Of a DNA stretch of 64,000 nt, positions 22,441 through 34,158 are shown piece by piece (the first letter of the stretch is position 1; each line of letters starts with the position of its first letter). Position numbers and translations under genes: made by a program. This stretch comes from Caenorhabditis remanei (Eukaryota; Nematoda; Chromadorea; Rhabditida; Rhabditidae): contig NC_071331.1 of NCBI RefSeq assembly GCF_010183535.1, positions 7,812,001-7,876,000 on the forward strand. The letters run 5' to 3'. The notes beneath the pieces were generated by a model. That model was not told the DNA's origin. It worked only from the letters and a program-made list of their open reading frames with translations, and did not search any database.

Positions 22441-22444
22441 TTAA

Positions 22445-22657
22445 AGGAGGTGAGAACGCAAAAAAATTGTGATCGAAATTGTGATTGAGAAGCACCCACA
22501 TTTATCACAGCCCCGAGTGGGCGGCTGCGTTCTCCGCCGTGTAGCTCAGTCGGTTGCGGTTTTGTACCCAGGCGCGTTCGGTCATGTGTTCGGGTCCCAC
22601 AGAGCAATTACTTACCGAATTTTTAGCCAACATTTTTTTTTGAGTTCTCACCTCCTT
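22445..22657. mobile_element. TTAA-flanked MITE with an internal tRNA-like segment
   Basis: TTAA is present at both edges (22441-22444 and 22658-22661). The termini AGGAGGTGAGAAC and GTTCTCACCTCCT are perfect inverses. Inside, 22536-22605 contains a tRNA A-box-like TGTAGCTCAGTCGG and, about 45 bases later, a B-box-like TGTTCGGGTCCCAC. D-stem and acceptor pairing are poor, so it is not a functional tRNA gene. The internal segment may be a captured or diverged tRNA. Confidence 0.75.
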
Positions 22658-22661
22658 TAAC

Positions 22662-23640
22662 GCTTACTGAAACAGTCCAGCTATACCGAAGCACTTATCA
22701 CGATGTTTCAACACAGTAACATTTAATTTCTCGGTATCGTCTTTTCTAGTTTTCATCAGGACGATGCAACCAGTTCCATGTGTTTCATTATCAGATATAA
22801 AAACTCGTTGAAATAGTTGATTTTTGAAATACAAATCTATCATGTTTCAACATTTCAATAGAAATTCCTTTATAAAAACGTATTTATTTTTCAAAATAGA
22901 AAGAAATATTTTCAAATAAGGAAAACCGGTGTTTGTTTTTGAAGTTCGTTTTCTCCTTTTTCCCCCAGTTTCTTTAATTGTAATAAGAGAAGCAATTATT
23001 GCTGAAAATTTGCTATATCCAATGTTCCCCTGTATTGAGCCGATTTTCGCAGTTACTATTTCCGATCAAGTGATATATCAAAATTTCTGGTTACAGTAAT
23101 CTGATTTCAAAATGTTCCCCTTTTTTACATACCGTTTTGTCAATCCCAAAGAGATAGATAAGAAGTAAGACAGTTGACTTGGAGATACACTTGATCTGTG
23201 TAGAGGATCCACGAATAACTAGCAACTGAAAAACCGAAAGCTCATATTTCTATATGACTTTCTAGATACAGTAATCCTCAATTTCACCGTCAAGTTTGAC
23301 TGATTATCTTCTAGAAAGTTTGACGTGATCCTTCTGTCTAAGGGAAAAAACAATAATCTGAATCGTAAACTATCCCAGTTTTTCTTCTGAACTTCCAATA
23401 GTCTTCAAAACTTCCAAGGGAACTTAATTAGAGATTATCGAATTTCAAAAGTTGTCGATACAGTGGAATCCAGGACTGTGCGAAAAATTATTTCCACATT
23501 TCGCCGGAAATGTATCTGAAAATGGGCGGATTCTCAGTGTCTTCAAGAAGCTGTAATTAGTGGGCGGAGCCTAATTGACGAGGACGTATTAAAGATCACA
23601 TTTAAAATAAAGAAAATTGTTGATCAACTCACATATATTA
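22662..23640. other. Array intron/3'-end remnant
   Basis: No gene. It contains GATACAGTAATCCTC (about 23270), GTGGGCGGAGCC (about 23560) and, at 23570-23630, a match to the sequence that follows srt exon 5 (TAATTGACGAGGACG...AAATAAAGAAAA). It is the remnant of an array unit whose exons 4 and 5 have been lost. Confidence 0.5.
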
Positions 23641-23779
23641 GGGTGTTTCATAAGTCTTTGCACTTTTTTTCAATGTACTGCGCTGCGACCCCATTAACTT
23701 TTTTTGACCTTTTTTTATTATTAACTAGTACTGTTACCCTCAAGAAACATTTCTGTTTGGCAAGTCCCCAGAACAGCGT

Positions 23780-25489
23780 ACCATGGCAGAAGTACTCGTC
23801 AAAGATCGCCATGCTCTGAATTGATGTTTTCTACTAGGATATCTTCTGGAATTGAGTGGAATGGAAACTTATCGAAATATAACCGAAACACTTGGTGAGG
23901 ACATCATAACTTATAAAACAACAATCACTTGGTTCAAAAACTTCAAAGAAGAAAACTACAATCTTGATGATAAGTCCCGTTCTGGTCGGCCTCGTTTAGA
24001 TATCGACGATGATATCCCTGATGTCTTGGAGGATGAGCCAAGGTCAAGTGTACGTTAAGTATCTTCACATACTGGACCTTCGTTTGCAACAATATTCAGA
24101 CATCAGAAAGAATCTGGAAGAACAGCAGAATACGGACAAGTTATTTCTCATGAACTGACAGATTCTCAGTTGAAGCTCAGTTGTACCCTGTCGCAGTCTT
24201 TGCTGAGTCGGAAGCGTAGTTTCGATTGGATTCTTGATATTGTTTCGGGAAATGAGAAATGGGGTCTCTATGTTTACCATACAGTAAAAAGCAGGGAGTT
24301 TTGGATACTAAAGAACCTCTGACGGACCAGAAAAAGAGCGAAATAAGAAGAAAGTGATGCTATCAGTTTGGTGGCACAGCAACGGTGTCTTTTACAACGA
24401 ATTTCTTTCAAATTGTGCTACAATTACCGCCGACCTTTGTTGTCAATAACTCCGAAAAAAAAATCCAATTCCATCGTTCATCTCGCCCTGAAGTCGGTCA
24501 TTTGGTTTTGTTGCATGACAACGCTAGTCCACCCTCTGCTACCAAGACTCGCATCTTCTTACAGGGTCAGGGAGTTGAAGTTCTACCCCACCTGCTGTAT
24601 CCTTCAGACCTTGCTCTAACTGATTATCATCTTTTTAGATCATTGCAAAACTCGTTATCAGTACAAAAATTTGATGATCGAATGCAAGTGAAATCATACC
24701 TTGATGTCTTCTTGGCTCTATTCCAGTTTAGATGTCCTTTGAAAACTTGAACGTCCCAAAAAACACTTAGACGTCCCTTAAAACACTTAGACGTCCCTTG
24801 AAACACTTAGACGTCCCTTGAAACATTTAAACGTCCTTTCGGATCCAAAATATGTTCAAAAATGTTTAAACGTCCCAAAAAACATTTAGACGTCCCAAAA
24901 TACGTTTAGACGTCCTATAAAATATTGAGACGTCCCTTGAAGTCCGGAAATTTGGTTTTAAATAATTAGACGTCCCAAAAAACATTTAGACGTCCCAATA
25001 AACACTTAAACGTCCCAAAAAATGTTTAGACGTCCCTTCAACACTAAAAGCCACTGAAAGTGTTCGAGGGACGTCTAAATATTTTTTGGGACGTCTAAAC
25101 ATTTTTTGGGACGTTTAAATGTTTTTTGGAACGTCTAAATGTTTTTTGGGACGTCTAAATCTTCAGAACTATATTTTTGGGATTTCAAGGGACGTCTAAA
25201 CATTTTATGGGACGTTTAAACGTTTTTTGGGACGTCTAAACTTTTGAAAGGACGTTTTAAAAAAATCAGAGTTTGAAAGGACGTTTAAGTGTTTCAAGGG
25301 ACGTCTAAGTGTTTTAAGGGACGTTTAAGTGTTTTATGGGACGTTGGAGTTTTTAAAGGACATCTAAACTGGAATAGAGCCGTCTTCTTCAGCTCGCAGT
25401 CGCCAGAGTTCTACGCGGCCGGAATTGCCCAACTACCACAATGTTGGCAAGATGTAATCAGTACTCATGGACAATATATAACTTCTTAG
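23780..25489 (+). pseudogene. mariner transposase, degraded
   Basis: Recognisable in order: the helix-turn-helix and linker (WFKNFKEENYNL, KSRSGRP), a first catalytic block reading GNEKW where the family has GDEKW, a second block LLHDN, and a third block YPSDLALTDYHLF with its Asp. The first catalytic Asp is therefore Asn. The reading frame changes several times and there are stops, and the C-terminal part (QSPEFYAAGI...QDVISTHGQYI) is cut off by the foldback insertion. This enzyme would normally cut and paste the element at TA sites; this copy cannot be active. Confidence 0.85.
24714..25381. mobile_element. Foldback element of GGGACGTCTAAA repeats with 8-bp TSD
   Basis: Perfect 8-bp duplication GTCTTCTT (24706-24713 and 25382-25389). 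Terminal repeat GGCTCTATTCCAGTTTAGAT is exactly mirrored at the right. The left half consists of about a dozen degenerate units around TTAGACGTCCC, and the right half is the same in inverse orientation. It interrupts the mariner transposase frame. The element at 33421-33601 also starts GGYTC and has an 8-bp duplication. Confidence 0.85.
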
Positions 25490-25561
25490 AACTCCTTTCT
25501 CATTGAGAAAAATTTGAGGAAAAATTGATAGAAAAAGTGCAAAGACTTATGAAACACCCTA

Positions 25562-26033
25562 ATAGTATTCTTATGGGGTTATTCGCGTCCGAAAAAAACG
25601 TTTGTTTTTCTCGATTCCTTCACCGGAAAACAGCTTTTTTTTTTCCGTTTTTCGACTTTTTTTTTTGCAAAATGAACCAAGGGAAAAAACGTTTTTTCGA
25701 ACGTGAATAGCACGATTATACACCCAAAGGAATAGTTGAAGCAATGGTAACTATCAAATAATAGGAATTATCAAGAAAACTTGAAACCGTCAATACTCAC
25801 TATCAGATGTGTATTTATTTTTTAAATCAACTTTGACTTTCGTGTGGGCTTTGATAAAATGAAAAACAAAGCTGAATTGTCTTATAAGTAACTCTTAGAT
25901 TTAAATTTTCCAATAGTGTTTAACATAAAGTTTTTGAAATGTTCTCCCAGTTTCAACACATTAATTTTCAGTAGAAACAATATTTCATCCGATTGTTCGC
26001 TCACAAGAAGAACAATATACAAATATATTTCAG
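25562..26033. other. Array spacer before exon 3 copy
   Basis: No gene. From about 25770 it matches the sequence between srt exon 5 and the next exon 3 in other units (AAACCGTCAA.ACTCA, TTTTCCAATAGCGTT). Confidence 0.5.
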
Positions 26034-26159
26034 TACAAGAACAGACCACAAGCATTGAATAATTGGGTATTCGTATCCTGTATGTTCATTCTATTCTCCA
26101 TTTACTGCGGAATGGTCAAGAAGATTGCAAGGGGACAGAAGTCAAAGGCATCCATGGCG
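26034..26159 (+). pseudogene. srt exon 3 duplicate
   Basis: Full-length 126-bp exon 3 copy with TTTCAG acceptor and GTGAGT donor. The frame is open, but the conserved QAWNNW reads QALNNW. The next exon 4 homologue is 5.3 kb away and truncated. Confidence 0.75.
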
Positions 26160-26523
26160 GTGAGTTCTTTTTTTAACTCGCAGAAAAATTGTTTCAATTG
26201 TGTTGATGTGGCACATATCAGATATAACAACTCGTTGAAATAGTAGATTTTTGAAACATGTTTCAATATTTCGATAGAAATACTTGTGGTAAAACTAATC
26301 GCTATTATCGTTAGTGAGAGTGTAATTGAAATGTGAATAGGTCGGAAGTGTGATGTATCAAAAATGTTAATTTTGTGGAATTCGGCTCACGTAAAATTCA
26401 ATACCATCTCGATACAGTAATCTTCCAATACTCTGATAAGCGGAAACTTATACTGTTTTCTGACAGTGTCATAATTGAAATCTGAATCCTCGGATGATAA
26501 AAATTCTCAAAGCGAGTAATCAC

Positions 26524-27286
26524 TAGAGTGACGTGTTGACACGGAAATCGAAAATTTTTGTTCCGGAAATTGCGAAAAAAAGACAACGAATGTCATGAGA
26601 ACCGAAAAAGTTGCACATGTCTTCCGAAAAAAAACCGACTTGACATGATTTTCATTTCATTTCGAAAACCGAAAAAAAATTTCTTTCGAAAACCGAAAAA
26701 AAATTTTTCGGTTTTCGGTTTTTCGGAAATCGTGTCATTCCGACATTTCGGTTTCCGACACGTTTCGAAAGAAAACCGACGGTTGTCATGACACGAGATG
26801 GCCGTGGCCTAGTGGCCTAGAAAACTCCGCGCGCGTATTTCACGCGCGAAAACATTGTTTTCGAGGAATTTTAAACGTTTTTGGTGGTTTTGGTGAAAAA
26901 ACGTTTAAAATTCCTCGAAAACAATGTTTTCGCGCGTGAAATACGCGCGCGGAGTTTTCTCGGCCACTAGGCCACGGCCATCTCGTGTCATGACAACCGT
27001 CGGTTTTCTTTCGAAACGTGTCGGAAACCGAAATGTCGGAATGACACGATTTCCGAAAAACCGAAAACCGAAAATTTTTCGGTTTTCGAAAAAAAATTTT
27101 TTTCGGTTTTCGAAAGAAATTTTTTTTCGGTTTTCGAAATGAAATGAAAATCATGTCAAGTCGGTTTTTTCGGAAGTATCAATCAACTTTTTCGGTTTTC
27201 ATGATTTTTTTCCGAAATTTTCGACATCATTTCTTTAGGTTTTCGTCGAAATTTTCGGGGACTACTGTTTTCGACACGTCACTCTA
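26524..27286. mobile_element. hAT-like 763-bp palindromic element
   Basis: 8-bp duplication GTAATCAC (26516-26523 and 27287-27294), which fits the hAT pattern nTnnnnAn. Ends are TAGAGTGACGTGT and its exact inverse. Two arms of about 370 bp fold around 26890. Each arm contains CGAAAACCGAAAAA repeats, a GCGCGCGTATTTCACGCGCG segment, and a tRNA A-box-like TGGCCGTGGCCTAGTGGCC. No transposase. Confidence 0.85.
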
Positions 27287-27294
27287 GTAATCAC

Positions 27295-28299
27295 TAAAAA
27301 TACTGATGTACTTTTTAGGTGATCTTTCAAAATATTGTCATAATTCCACTTGTTTTAAGTCAGTTCTCAGAAGTAAATAATTTTTCAAAACAGAAAAAAA
27401 ATGTTTTCATAATAAGAAAACCGATGTTAGTTTTTTAAGTTAGTTTTCTTTGTAGGGCTTCAAAAACTTGAAATTTCTGAGTTTTCACTGTTCCAGTGAG
27501 ATGATTTTATGGAATGTTCTTAGAAGCTAATAATACGGGAAACCTGAGCTTATTCTCACAAGACTTTCGTTTATGATCAGAAAACTTTCTGCTACAGAAA
27601 AAAGATTTCACATAGACGTCTTTTTTGATTTATTATCGGAACACACGTATTTCCGACACATTTCAAGATAGATTTATTAGGCTGAATGAAAGAAACGGAG
27701 TCTACATACATATAAATGAGTATGAAACTCTTGTGAATTTTCAATTCCCCAAATCAATTAACACTTGAAGTTTTTACCGTTTTAAGATATTATTTTGTTG
27801 AAACAGAAATTGGTGTTTTTAATAGTTTTTTGATTTATTTCATTTAATGTATTTTTCAAAAAGAATACATATTTAATTACTGATTATCTTCTAGTTACAG
27901 TAATCTTTGATTTCAATTCTGTTCTTTAAATACTTTCATGTAGACTTAAAAATGCTGTACAGTCATGTTTGGAGTCTAGAATTCATAATATAATTTTCTA
28001 TTTCTATTAGCACGCCATGCTTCTTAAAACCGCGCTCTATCGAAACCGAAGAAAATTGCGTCTGAAATTGATTGACTGAGAGAAAAAAAACATTTTTCAA
28101 AGGAATTTCAGTGGAGCGCAGTTGTAAGAACTGTGTCGAGCTAATAACTAAGTACTATTTTAAAAAATGAGTAAATTTTGAGCAAACATCGGATCAATTA
28201 GTTTCTAAAATTCACGGATCTTAATTCGCAAACACCATATTCTCCAGTAGTTTGTAATAATTATTGGTAAAGTTCATCCTGTTGTTTTCCTCCGCTGAC
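27295..28299. other. Array intron spacer
   Basis: No gene. Carries the repeat at 28026-28125 and GATACAGTAAT-like motifs. Similar in order to 52140-53000 and 46750-47300. Confidence 0.45.
28026..28125. repeat. Short inverted repeat, second ACCGCGCTC copy
   Basis: Diverged copy of the 5997-6098 repeat: AAAACCGCGCTCTATCG at the left and CAGTGGAGCGCAGTTGT at the right. Confidence 0.5.
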
Positions 28300-28478
28300 T
28301 ATTATGAATTCAATTTTTTCTGTGCATGAGAAGACCGCGCCGCACACACGCGGCGACCACGCCCATTTTTTGCGACAGTGTTCAAAAATGGAACGCAGCG
28401 TTGAAATGGGAGTGGGCGTGGTCGCCGCGTGTGTGCGGCGCGGTCTTCTCATGCACAGAAAAAATTGAAATCATAATA
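28300..28478. mobile_element. Palindromic MITE, TATTATGA ends
   Basis: A left arm ending in GACCGCGCCGCACACACGCG is mirrored almost perfectly by the right arm, with a central loop at about 28365-28415. The ends TATTATGA.TTCAATTTTTT and its inverse extend to TA at both sides. Confidence 0.75.
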
Positions 28479-31430
28479 GCTATGGATTCGACATACAATT
28501 TCCGGATATCGCTTTCTAGATACAGTACATATTTTTGGTTTCTGTGTCAATTGGTTTCTATGGTTTAATGAAATAGCAGATTTTCAGAGAATATCAGAAA
28601 GAAAGGAACGGCTTTGATAAACAGCTTTGAAAGGTTGTAAATCGAGAGATACAGTAATCTTCCGGCACATTTTAAACCAGATTTTCTAAATACTCTGAAC
28701 AGAATTAGAACTAAATTTGAGGAGCCTATGTACGTCCTTTTGATTTTTCCTACGTCCACATAATGAAGATTTGTAATTTTTACTGTACATATGTACATCT
28801 AGAAAGGGGCAAGCGAAGTGGTATTTCGAAAATGTTAGGAAATATTAAAACATGTTAGAACAGCAATTTCCGAGCATTCTTGAAGAGCTAAGTATTTGCA
28901 TACCTGGCTAAAACGGGCGGAACCACTCCTTGGGATACAGTAGCTTTCAATATTTTACTAAAGAATTCGACTAATTATAACAAAAGTTTACAGTTTCATC
29001 GTATGATTTTCCAAATACAGTTAATTGTATTTCCCGGTTTGCTCTGTGTTTGGATAAGTGAGGTTGCAATAATAATGGTTTTGTGTTTGACAAAATTTTT
29101 ATGCAGTCAATAACAGTAAACAGGCGGGGCTCATCTTTGGTCCAAAGTTTCATATACTTTAAAAAATTTGCATCTCAGAACTTCACATAGTTGTCTAGAT
29201 ACAGTAATCTTTTTTCAGTTTCAGATTATTTTCAAATTGTAACCTACATTTTTAGGAAAGTTGTTTCCTTCGATTTAAAGAAACAATATTTTCTATGAAC
29301 AGTAATCTCAATATAATGGGTACGGCCAATCCTTGGACTGCAGTTACTTTCGTGGGTATTCCTGTTCCAAAATGCAACTGACTTGTGAAATGTTTACCGT
29401 ATCAAGCAGTTATATTATAGAAACTGTTATTTGCGATTTACTTTATTTTGTCTTTGTGAATTGATAGAATTCTAAAACTTAACTCATTCGGGAATATTAT
29501 TGAACCTTCCAATTTCGAGTCAAAATAACGTATAAAGTGAAGATAATCTATAATATGGTGTACTGAGTTATAGTTTCGCCAACTTGTGAATAAGTCTGAT
29601 CAGACAGGATCACTGAGAACCCCGTCTCTCAGAATTATAAATCATCTTCTAGATACAGTAATCATCCGTTTCACCTCCAATCAGTTTCCAGCTTTTCATT
29701 GAATCCTTCAAAGTGGGTGGAGCTATCATAATATCTATCGAACTTCAAGTTTCCTGGCACTTTTATAAACCGTTTGCATCTATTTGAAATAACCTAAAAT
29801 CAAACGTTTTCATATAGTTTTCATTACATTTTGTTCAGAGCATTGCTAATTTAGAATCTGCAAGATATTGAAAATCGTTATTTCGAGCTGAAATTTCAAA
29901 AGTTCTCGAAAGTTTAAAAATTCTCTCTTGATCAGGATCCAGTACATCATGGTATCTTCTTAATGAAGCAAAGCATGCGTACGTCCAAACACCATAAGAA
30001 AATACTAATTTGAAAGAAAAAATTGAAAAATAGCACTTACAGTAATTTTCTAAAACCTCAATAAAATAGGAGGAGCCGATCGTTGGAATGCAGTCACTTT
30101 TGTGGGTTTTTTTCTGTTCCAAAATACAATAACAGAGTTGTGAAATGTTTACAGTATCAAGCAGTCATTTTTTAGATACAATAATTTGCATTTTACTGCG
30201 TTTCTTTTGTTTGTTGTCTGATCCAATTCTTTATATACTTTTTTTTGTGAATTCGATTGAACTTTCCCATTTCGAGTCAAAATAACCTATGAATACAGTA
30301 ATACTTTAGTTCCAATCAAATGTTTTATCTAGATACTGATATTCGCCGTAAACAAGTGCCCTGAGAACGCACAGAACTACAAATAACCTTCTAGATACAG
30401 TAACTTTCAATTTCAGTTTCGATCGGTTTCTAGGTCTTTCTATTGAACTCCTTCAAAGTGGGCGGAGCTATCATTTTTGGAGATTTGGATTTCAGGACAC
30501 ACTAACTTATGTATAACAAACAATTTTACCGGTCTAGTGCCTTTCCAGACCGATTAAAACCTAGAAATGATGATGAAACTATAAATTTTCCCGAGTTTTC
30601 TAGCTTATTCCCTAGAAAGTCATGGAACATATTTTCTAGCTACCGCATCTTCTTCTAATCACTTATGCCTAGTAGCAGCTGAAACCCCGAAAATACATAA
30701 CTCTATGTATATGACTTTCTAGATACAGTAATCCTCAATTTCAGCGTGACTGATTATCTTCTCGAAAGTCAGCCATGTGTTTATTTGATATGTTCGGTCT
30801 AATGGAAAACCAGAGACTCTTAATCAGATATAGCTTTCTAAAAACAGTAATCGGTAGCTTCAATCCTAGTTTTAAAAAAGTCATTTCACGACTTCCAAGC
30901 GAAATTATTTAGAAACCAGACCATCGATCTCTCATTCCTGATTGAAAACTTCAAACATTGCTGATACAGTAAATTTTTATGTTTTTCGAATACGACTTCC
31001 AAGAATTACATTTTCAGAACTGACCGATTGGTTACAGTAACCCGAAAATGAACTTCATTTTCAATTCTAGTTTCTCCTTCTGAATCCCCATGAGCTTCTA
31101 AAAGTGGGCGGGGCTTATCCTCGGATCTTCAAATCCCATTTTTATTTCTAAATAACACTTTCTCGCTACAGTAACCCCTATCACTTTTCTCCAGTCTCTT
31201 ATAAAGAGTACCCCTAAAAGTGGGGGCGGAGTCTATCCTGTGCTACCGTAATTTCCAAGTACAGTATACCTCCTTTCGAAGAAGTGGGCGGAGTCTCACA
31301 ATACTCTTCTCTCCCCTTCCAAAATTGGCCCCATTGCAATACTCCGCTCCAAAAAGTGGGCGGAGCCTATTCGATTGTTCTTATTCCCCTTGTCTCTTCT
31401 TCTCTCAATTTCCATAAATTCTTTCATCAG
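28479..31430. repeat. Long-intron repeat block, copy 1
   Basis: No gene. The order of motifs is repeated in 31800-35290: GAATATCAGAAAGAAAGGAACGG, AAAACGGGCGGAACCA, TACCGTATCAAGCAG, GATACAGTAATC, then a series of GTGGGCGGAGTC motifs ending in a pyrimidine tract before exon 4. The same series occurs before exon 4 near 50451 and 62883. It is a duplicated intron. Confidence 0.65.
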
Positions 31431-31460
31431 ATCTTGTTCCAATGCAGGTTAATTTGTTTA
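31431..31460 (+). pseudogene. srt exon 4 duplicate, cut after 30 bp
   Basis: Begins after a TTTCATCAG acceptor and reads ILFQCRLICL-like, matching the first ten codons of exon 4. It then stops at the left edge of the TA-flanked palindrome at 31461. The remainder of the exon is not found on the far side, so the copy is truncated. Confidence 0.65.
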
Positions 31461-31670
31461 TATTACCCATCCGCCGGTGGCTGACCACTCGCTCAAAATT
31501 CGGCCCGGGGGTCGCGGAGTGGGTCTCGACGCGAAGACCGTAGTATAAAACTTTTTTATAGCAAAAGTACGGTCAAGAGCCGCCGTAAATCGAAATTCCG
31601 CAACGAGACCCACTTCGCGTCCCCGGGCCGAATTTTGAGCGAGTGGTCAGCCACCGGCGGATAGGTAGTA
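31461..31670. mobile_element. Palindromic TA-flanked MITE, copy 2
   Basis: Closely similar to 303-510 but with the loop in the opposite orientation. Ends are TATTACCCATCCGCCGG and CCGGCGGATAGGTAGTA. It lies at the breakpoint of the exon 4 fragment. Confidence 0.8.
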
Positions 31671-33412
31671 TTGTCGTAAACGATTTTCTGCAAAAACGTT
31701 TCCGATAATCTGTTTAACTTCGTTTGCTTGGTTGTTGACGACATCACTTTTATGTATTGTTCTCATACTCAACTAATTCGAAAACCTATTTCCAGATTAA
31801 GATATCATTCTCTAAATACAGTACATATTTTTAATTTTCTGTGTTAATTGATTTCCATGAATTTACGGAATATCAGAAAGAAAAGAACGGCGTTGGTAAA
31901 CAACTTTGAAAGTTTGAAGACCGAGAGATACAGTAATCTCTCGGCACATATCAAACCAATTTTCTGAGCTCCCGTGACCAGAAAATATAACTAAATTTGA
32001 GGAGCCTGATTGTTGGTCTTTTTTACATTCATATTACGAACATGTGCAATTTTTACTGTATCAAGTTTAGGGTTTATTAATATGAACAGTTCATCGTTCA
32101 ATCTAAGCGTAGAGATTTTCCAGCAACCGGAATCTCAAATTCGTTTGATATCTCATTTGTAAGTTACAAAAACCGGGAAAGAAGTTTATCATTGTAACAG
32201 AATACTTATAATGAGTTGTCTTTGTATTTAATTTAGACTACTGTATTACTAAAAGACACAAACTGCTAGTATTATAAATGCTCGTCTAGAAACAGCAATC
32301 GCCAATTTCAGTTTTTCCTTTTCCAGTCTTATTCAATTAACTGTAAATTAGCTGTACATATCTTTAACACTTCCATCCCCATTACACGTGCCAAAATGGT
32401 CGGATTCTGTTTTTTATACAATACGATCGAGTCAGAAGTAGTGATATTTCGAAAATGTTAGGAAATATTAAAGCATGTAGGAACAGCAATTTTCGAGTTT
32501 TCTTGAACAGTCTGAGTATTTACATACCTGGCTAAAACGGGCGGAACCAATCTTTGGAATAAAGTAAGTTTCGATATTTTGCTAAAGAAATTTTGCGAAG
32601 ATTCAAGTATTGACGATAATGTTCAAGAACCATTGAAAAAATGTGAATTTCAGAACTCCATATAACTTTCTAGATACAGTAACTTTTTTTCAGTTTCAGA
32701 TTTAGATTATTATTTTCACATTTACACCTACATTTTTAGGAAAGTGTACAAACTTTAACTATTTACTCTATCGATTGGTACCTTCTATACATTAGATAAT
32801 AATGATTTTAAAGATATTAATTTATGTGATTGAAACAGTACTTTATTTGTGCAATTACCTCAATAAAATAGGAAGATTCAATCCTAGGAGTGAAGTCACA
32901 TTTGTGGTTTTCATGTTCCAAAATGCAACAACTGACTTATGAAATGTTTACCGTATCAAGCAGTCATTTTATAATCTAGATGCTGTAATTTGAGTTTTCA
33001 TTTCATTTGTGCAGCCTGATCAAATTCTAAAAACTCACTTCTTCTGGATTCTGATTAAACTTTCATACTTCGAGTCAAAATAGCCTATAATATGGTGCAC
33101 TGAGTTATAGTTTCGCCAACTTGTGAATAATATCTCTGGAATTTCAAGTTTCACTCTAATAAACCGTTTTCTTTTTGAAATTTTATTCGAAATACCTTAA
33201 AATCAAAAGTTTTAATTTAGTTTTCATCACATTTTGTTCACAGACATTGAAAATCGTTATTTTGAGCTGAAATTACAAAAGCTATCGATACAGTAAACAA
33301 ATTTACAAAAACTCTTTAAAAAAATTAATTTAATTTATTAAATTAATTAATTTCAAAGAAAAAAAAGTGAAAAATTGCACTTGTTACAGTAATTTTCTAT
33401 GAACAATGACCT
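31671..33412. repeat. Long-intron repeat block, copy 2 (first half)
   Basis: No gene. Matches 28500-29560 in order, with several GATACAGTAAT motifs. Confidence 0.6.
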
Positions 33413-33420
33413 CACTAAAA

Positions 33421-33601
33421 GGTTCCGGGACGTTTCGCCACTAGACATTTCGCCACCAAAAAATGGAGAATTTCCAAAGCTTTATATGGAAAAAGACATA
33501 CCAATAATACGTTTTGATTATGCTAATTGAAGTGATGTGCTTTTTTCCCTATAAAGCTATGGAAACCCTCCATTTTTTTGGTGGCGAAATGTCCCGGAGC
33601 C
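33421..33601. mobile_element. 181-bp MITE with 8-bp TSD
   Basis: Duplication CACTAAAA (33413-33420 and 33602-33609). Ends GGTTCCGGGAC and GTCCCGGAGCC, with nearby inverse stretches CATTTCGCCACCAAAAAA. The unoccupied site is seen in paralogous units at about 48086 and 60690 (GACCTCAATAAAATAGGAG). Confidence 0.85.
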
Positions 33602-33760
33602 CACTAAAATAGGAGGAGCCGTTGGACTGCAGTCCCTTTCGTGGGTTTTTTCTGTTCCAAAATACAACAACTGACTTGTGAAATGTTTACCGTAACAAGC
33701 AGTCATTTTGTAGATACTATAATTAGCATTTTACTTATTCAATTCAAATGTTTAGATATT

Positions 33761-34150
33761 CATACTTGCAACCGGGCCTTGTCCGGGCCGTGAGCGGGCC
33801 TTTGAATAACTTGCTTCAAAATGAAAATTAGGAGTCGATCAACCTGTCAAATTATAGATCTCGGTGAACTCTACCCAAATCTATTTTCATTTTCACTGTG
33901 CGTTCAGTGAGAGCCGCAGTACAATCCATTTAGTGGCCGGGCCGTGAACAGCCGGGCCTTGAATCACGGCCCGGCCACTAAATGGATTGTACTGCGGCTC
34001 TCACTAAACTTACAGTAAAACTGAAAATAGATTTGAGTAGAGATCACCGAGATCTATAATTTGACAGGTTGATCGACTCCTAATTTTCATTTTGAAGCAA
34101 GTTATTCAAAGGCCCGCTCACGGCCCGGACAAGGCCCGGTTGCAAGTATG
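33761..34150. mobile_element. hAT-like GC-rich palindromic MITE (CATACTTG family)
   Basis: Duplication TAGATATT (33753-33760 and 34151-34158). Ends CATACTTGCAACCGGGCC and exact inverse; arms of about 170-180 bp are nearly perfect. The paralogous empty site is at about 48466. Confidence 0.87.
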
Positions 34151-34158
34151 TAGATATT

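Larger units (their letters stand above)
23641..25559 (+). mobile_element. mariner-family transposon, inactive, with nested insertion
   Basis: Terminal repeats of about 28 bp (GGGTGTTTCATAAGTCTTTG...) are perfect inverses at the two ends, and TA flanks both (23639-23640 and 25560-25561). It encodes a degraded mariner transposase and carries a 668-bp foldback element at 24714-25381. Without that insertion the element would be about 1.24 kb, a normal mariner length. Confidence 0.9.

Noticed and set aside
22536..22606. tRNA gene
   Set aside because: A-box and B-box-like words are present, but the D-stem and acceptor stem do not pair and the segment lies inside a TTAA MITE.
24770..25330. Regularly spaced short repeats that could suggest a CRISPR array
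   Set aside because: The units (around TTAGACGTCCC) are degenerate, switch orientation halfway, and lie between terminal inverted repeats with an 8-bp target duplication in a nematode-type genome. It is a foldback transposon.
28261..28568. Overlapping open frames sharing RRPRRTHAATTP
   Set aside because: They come from the two arms of the palindromic MITE at 28300-28478.
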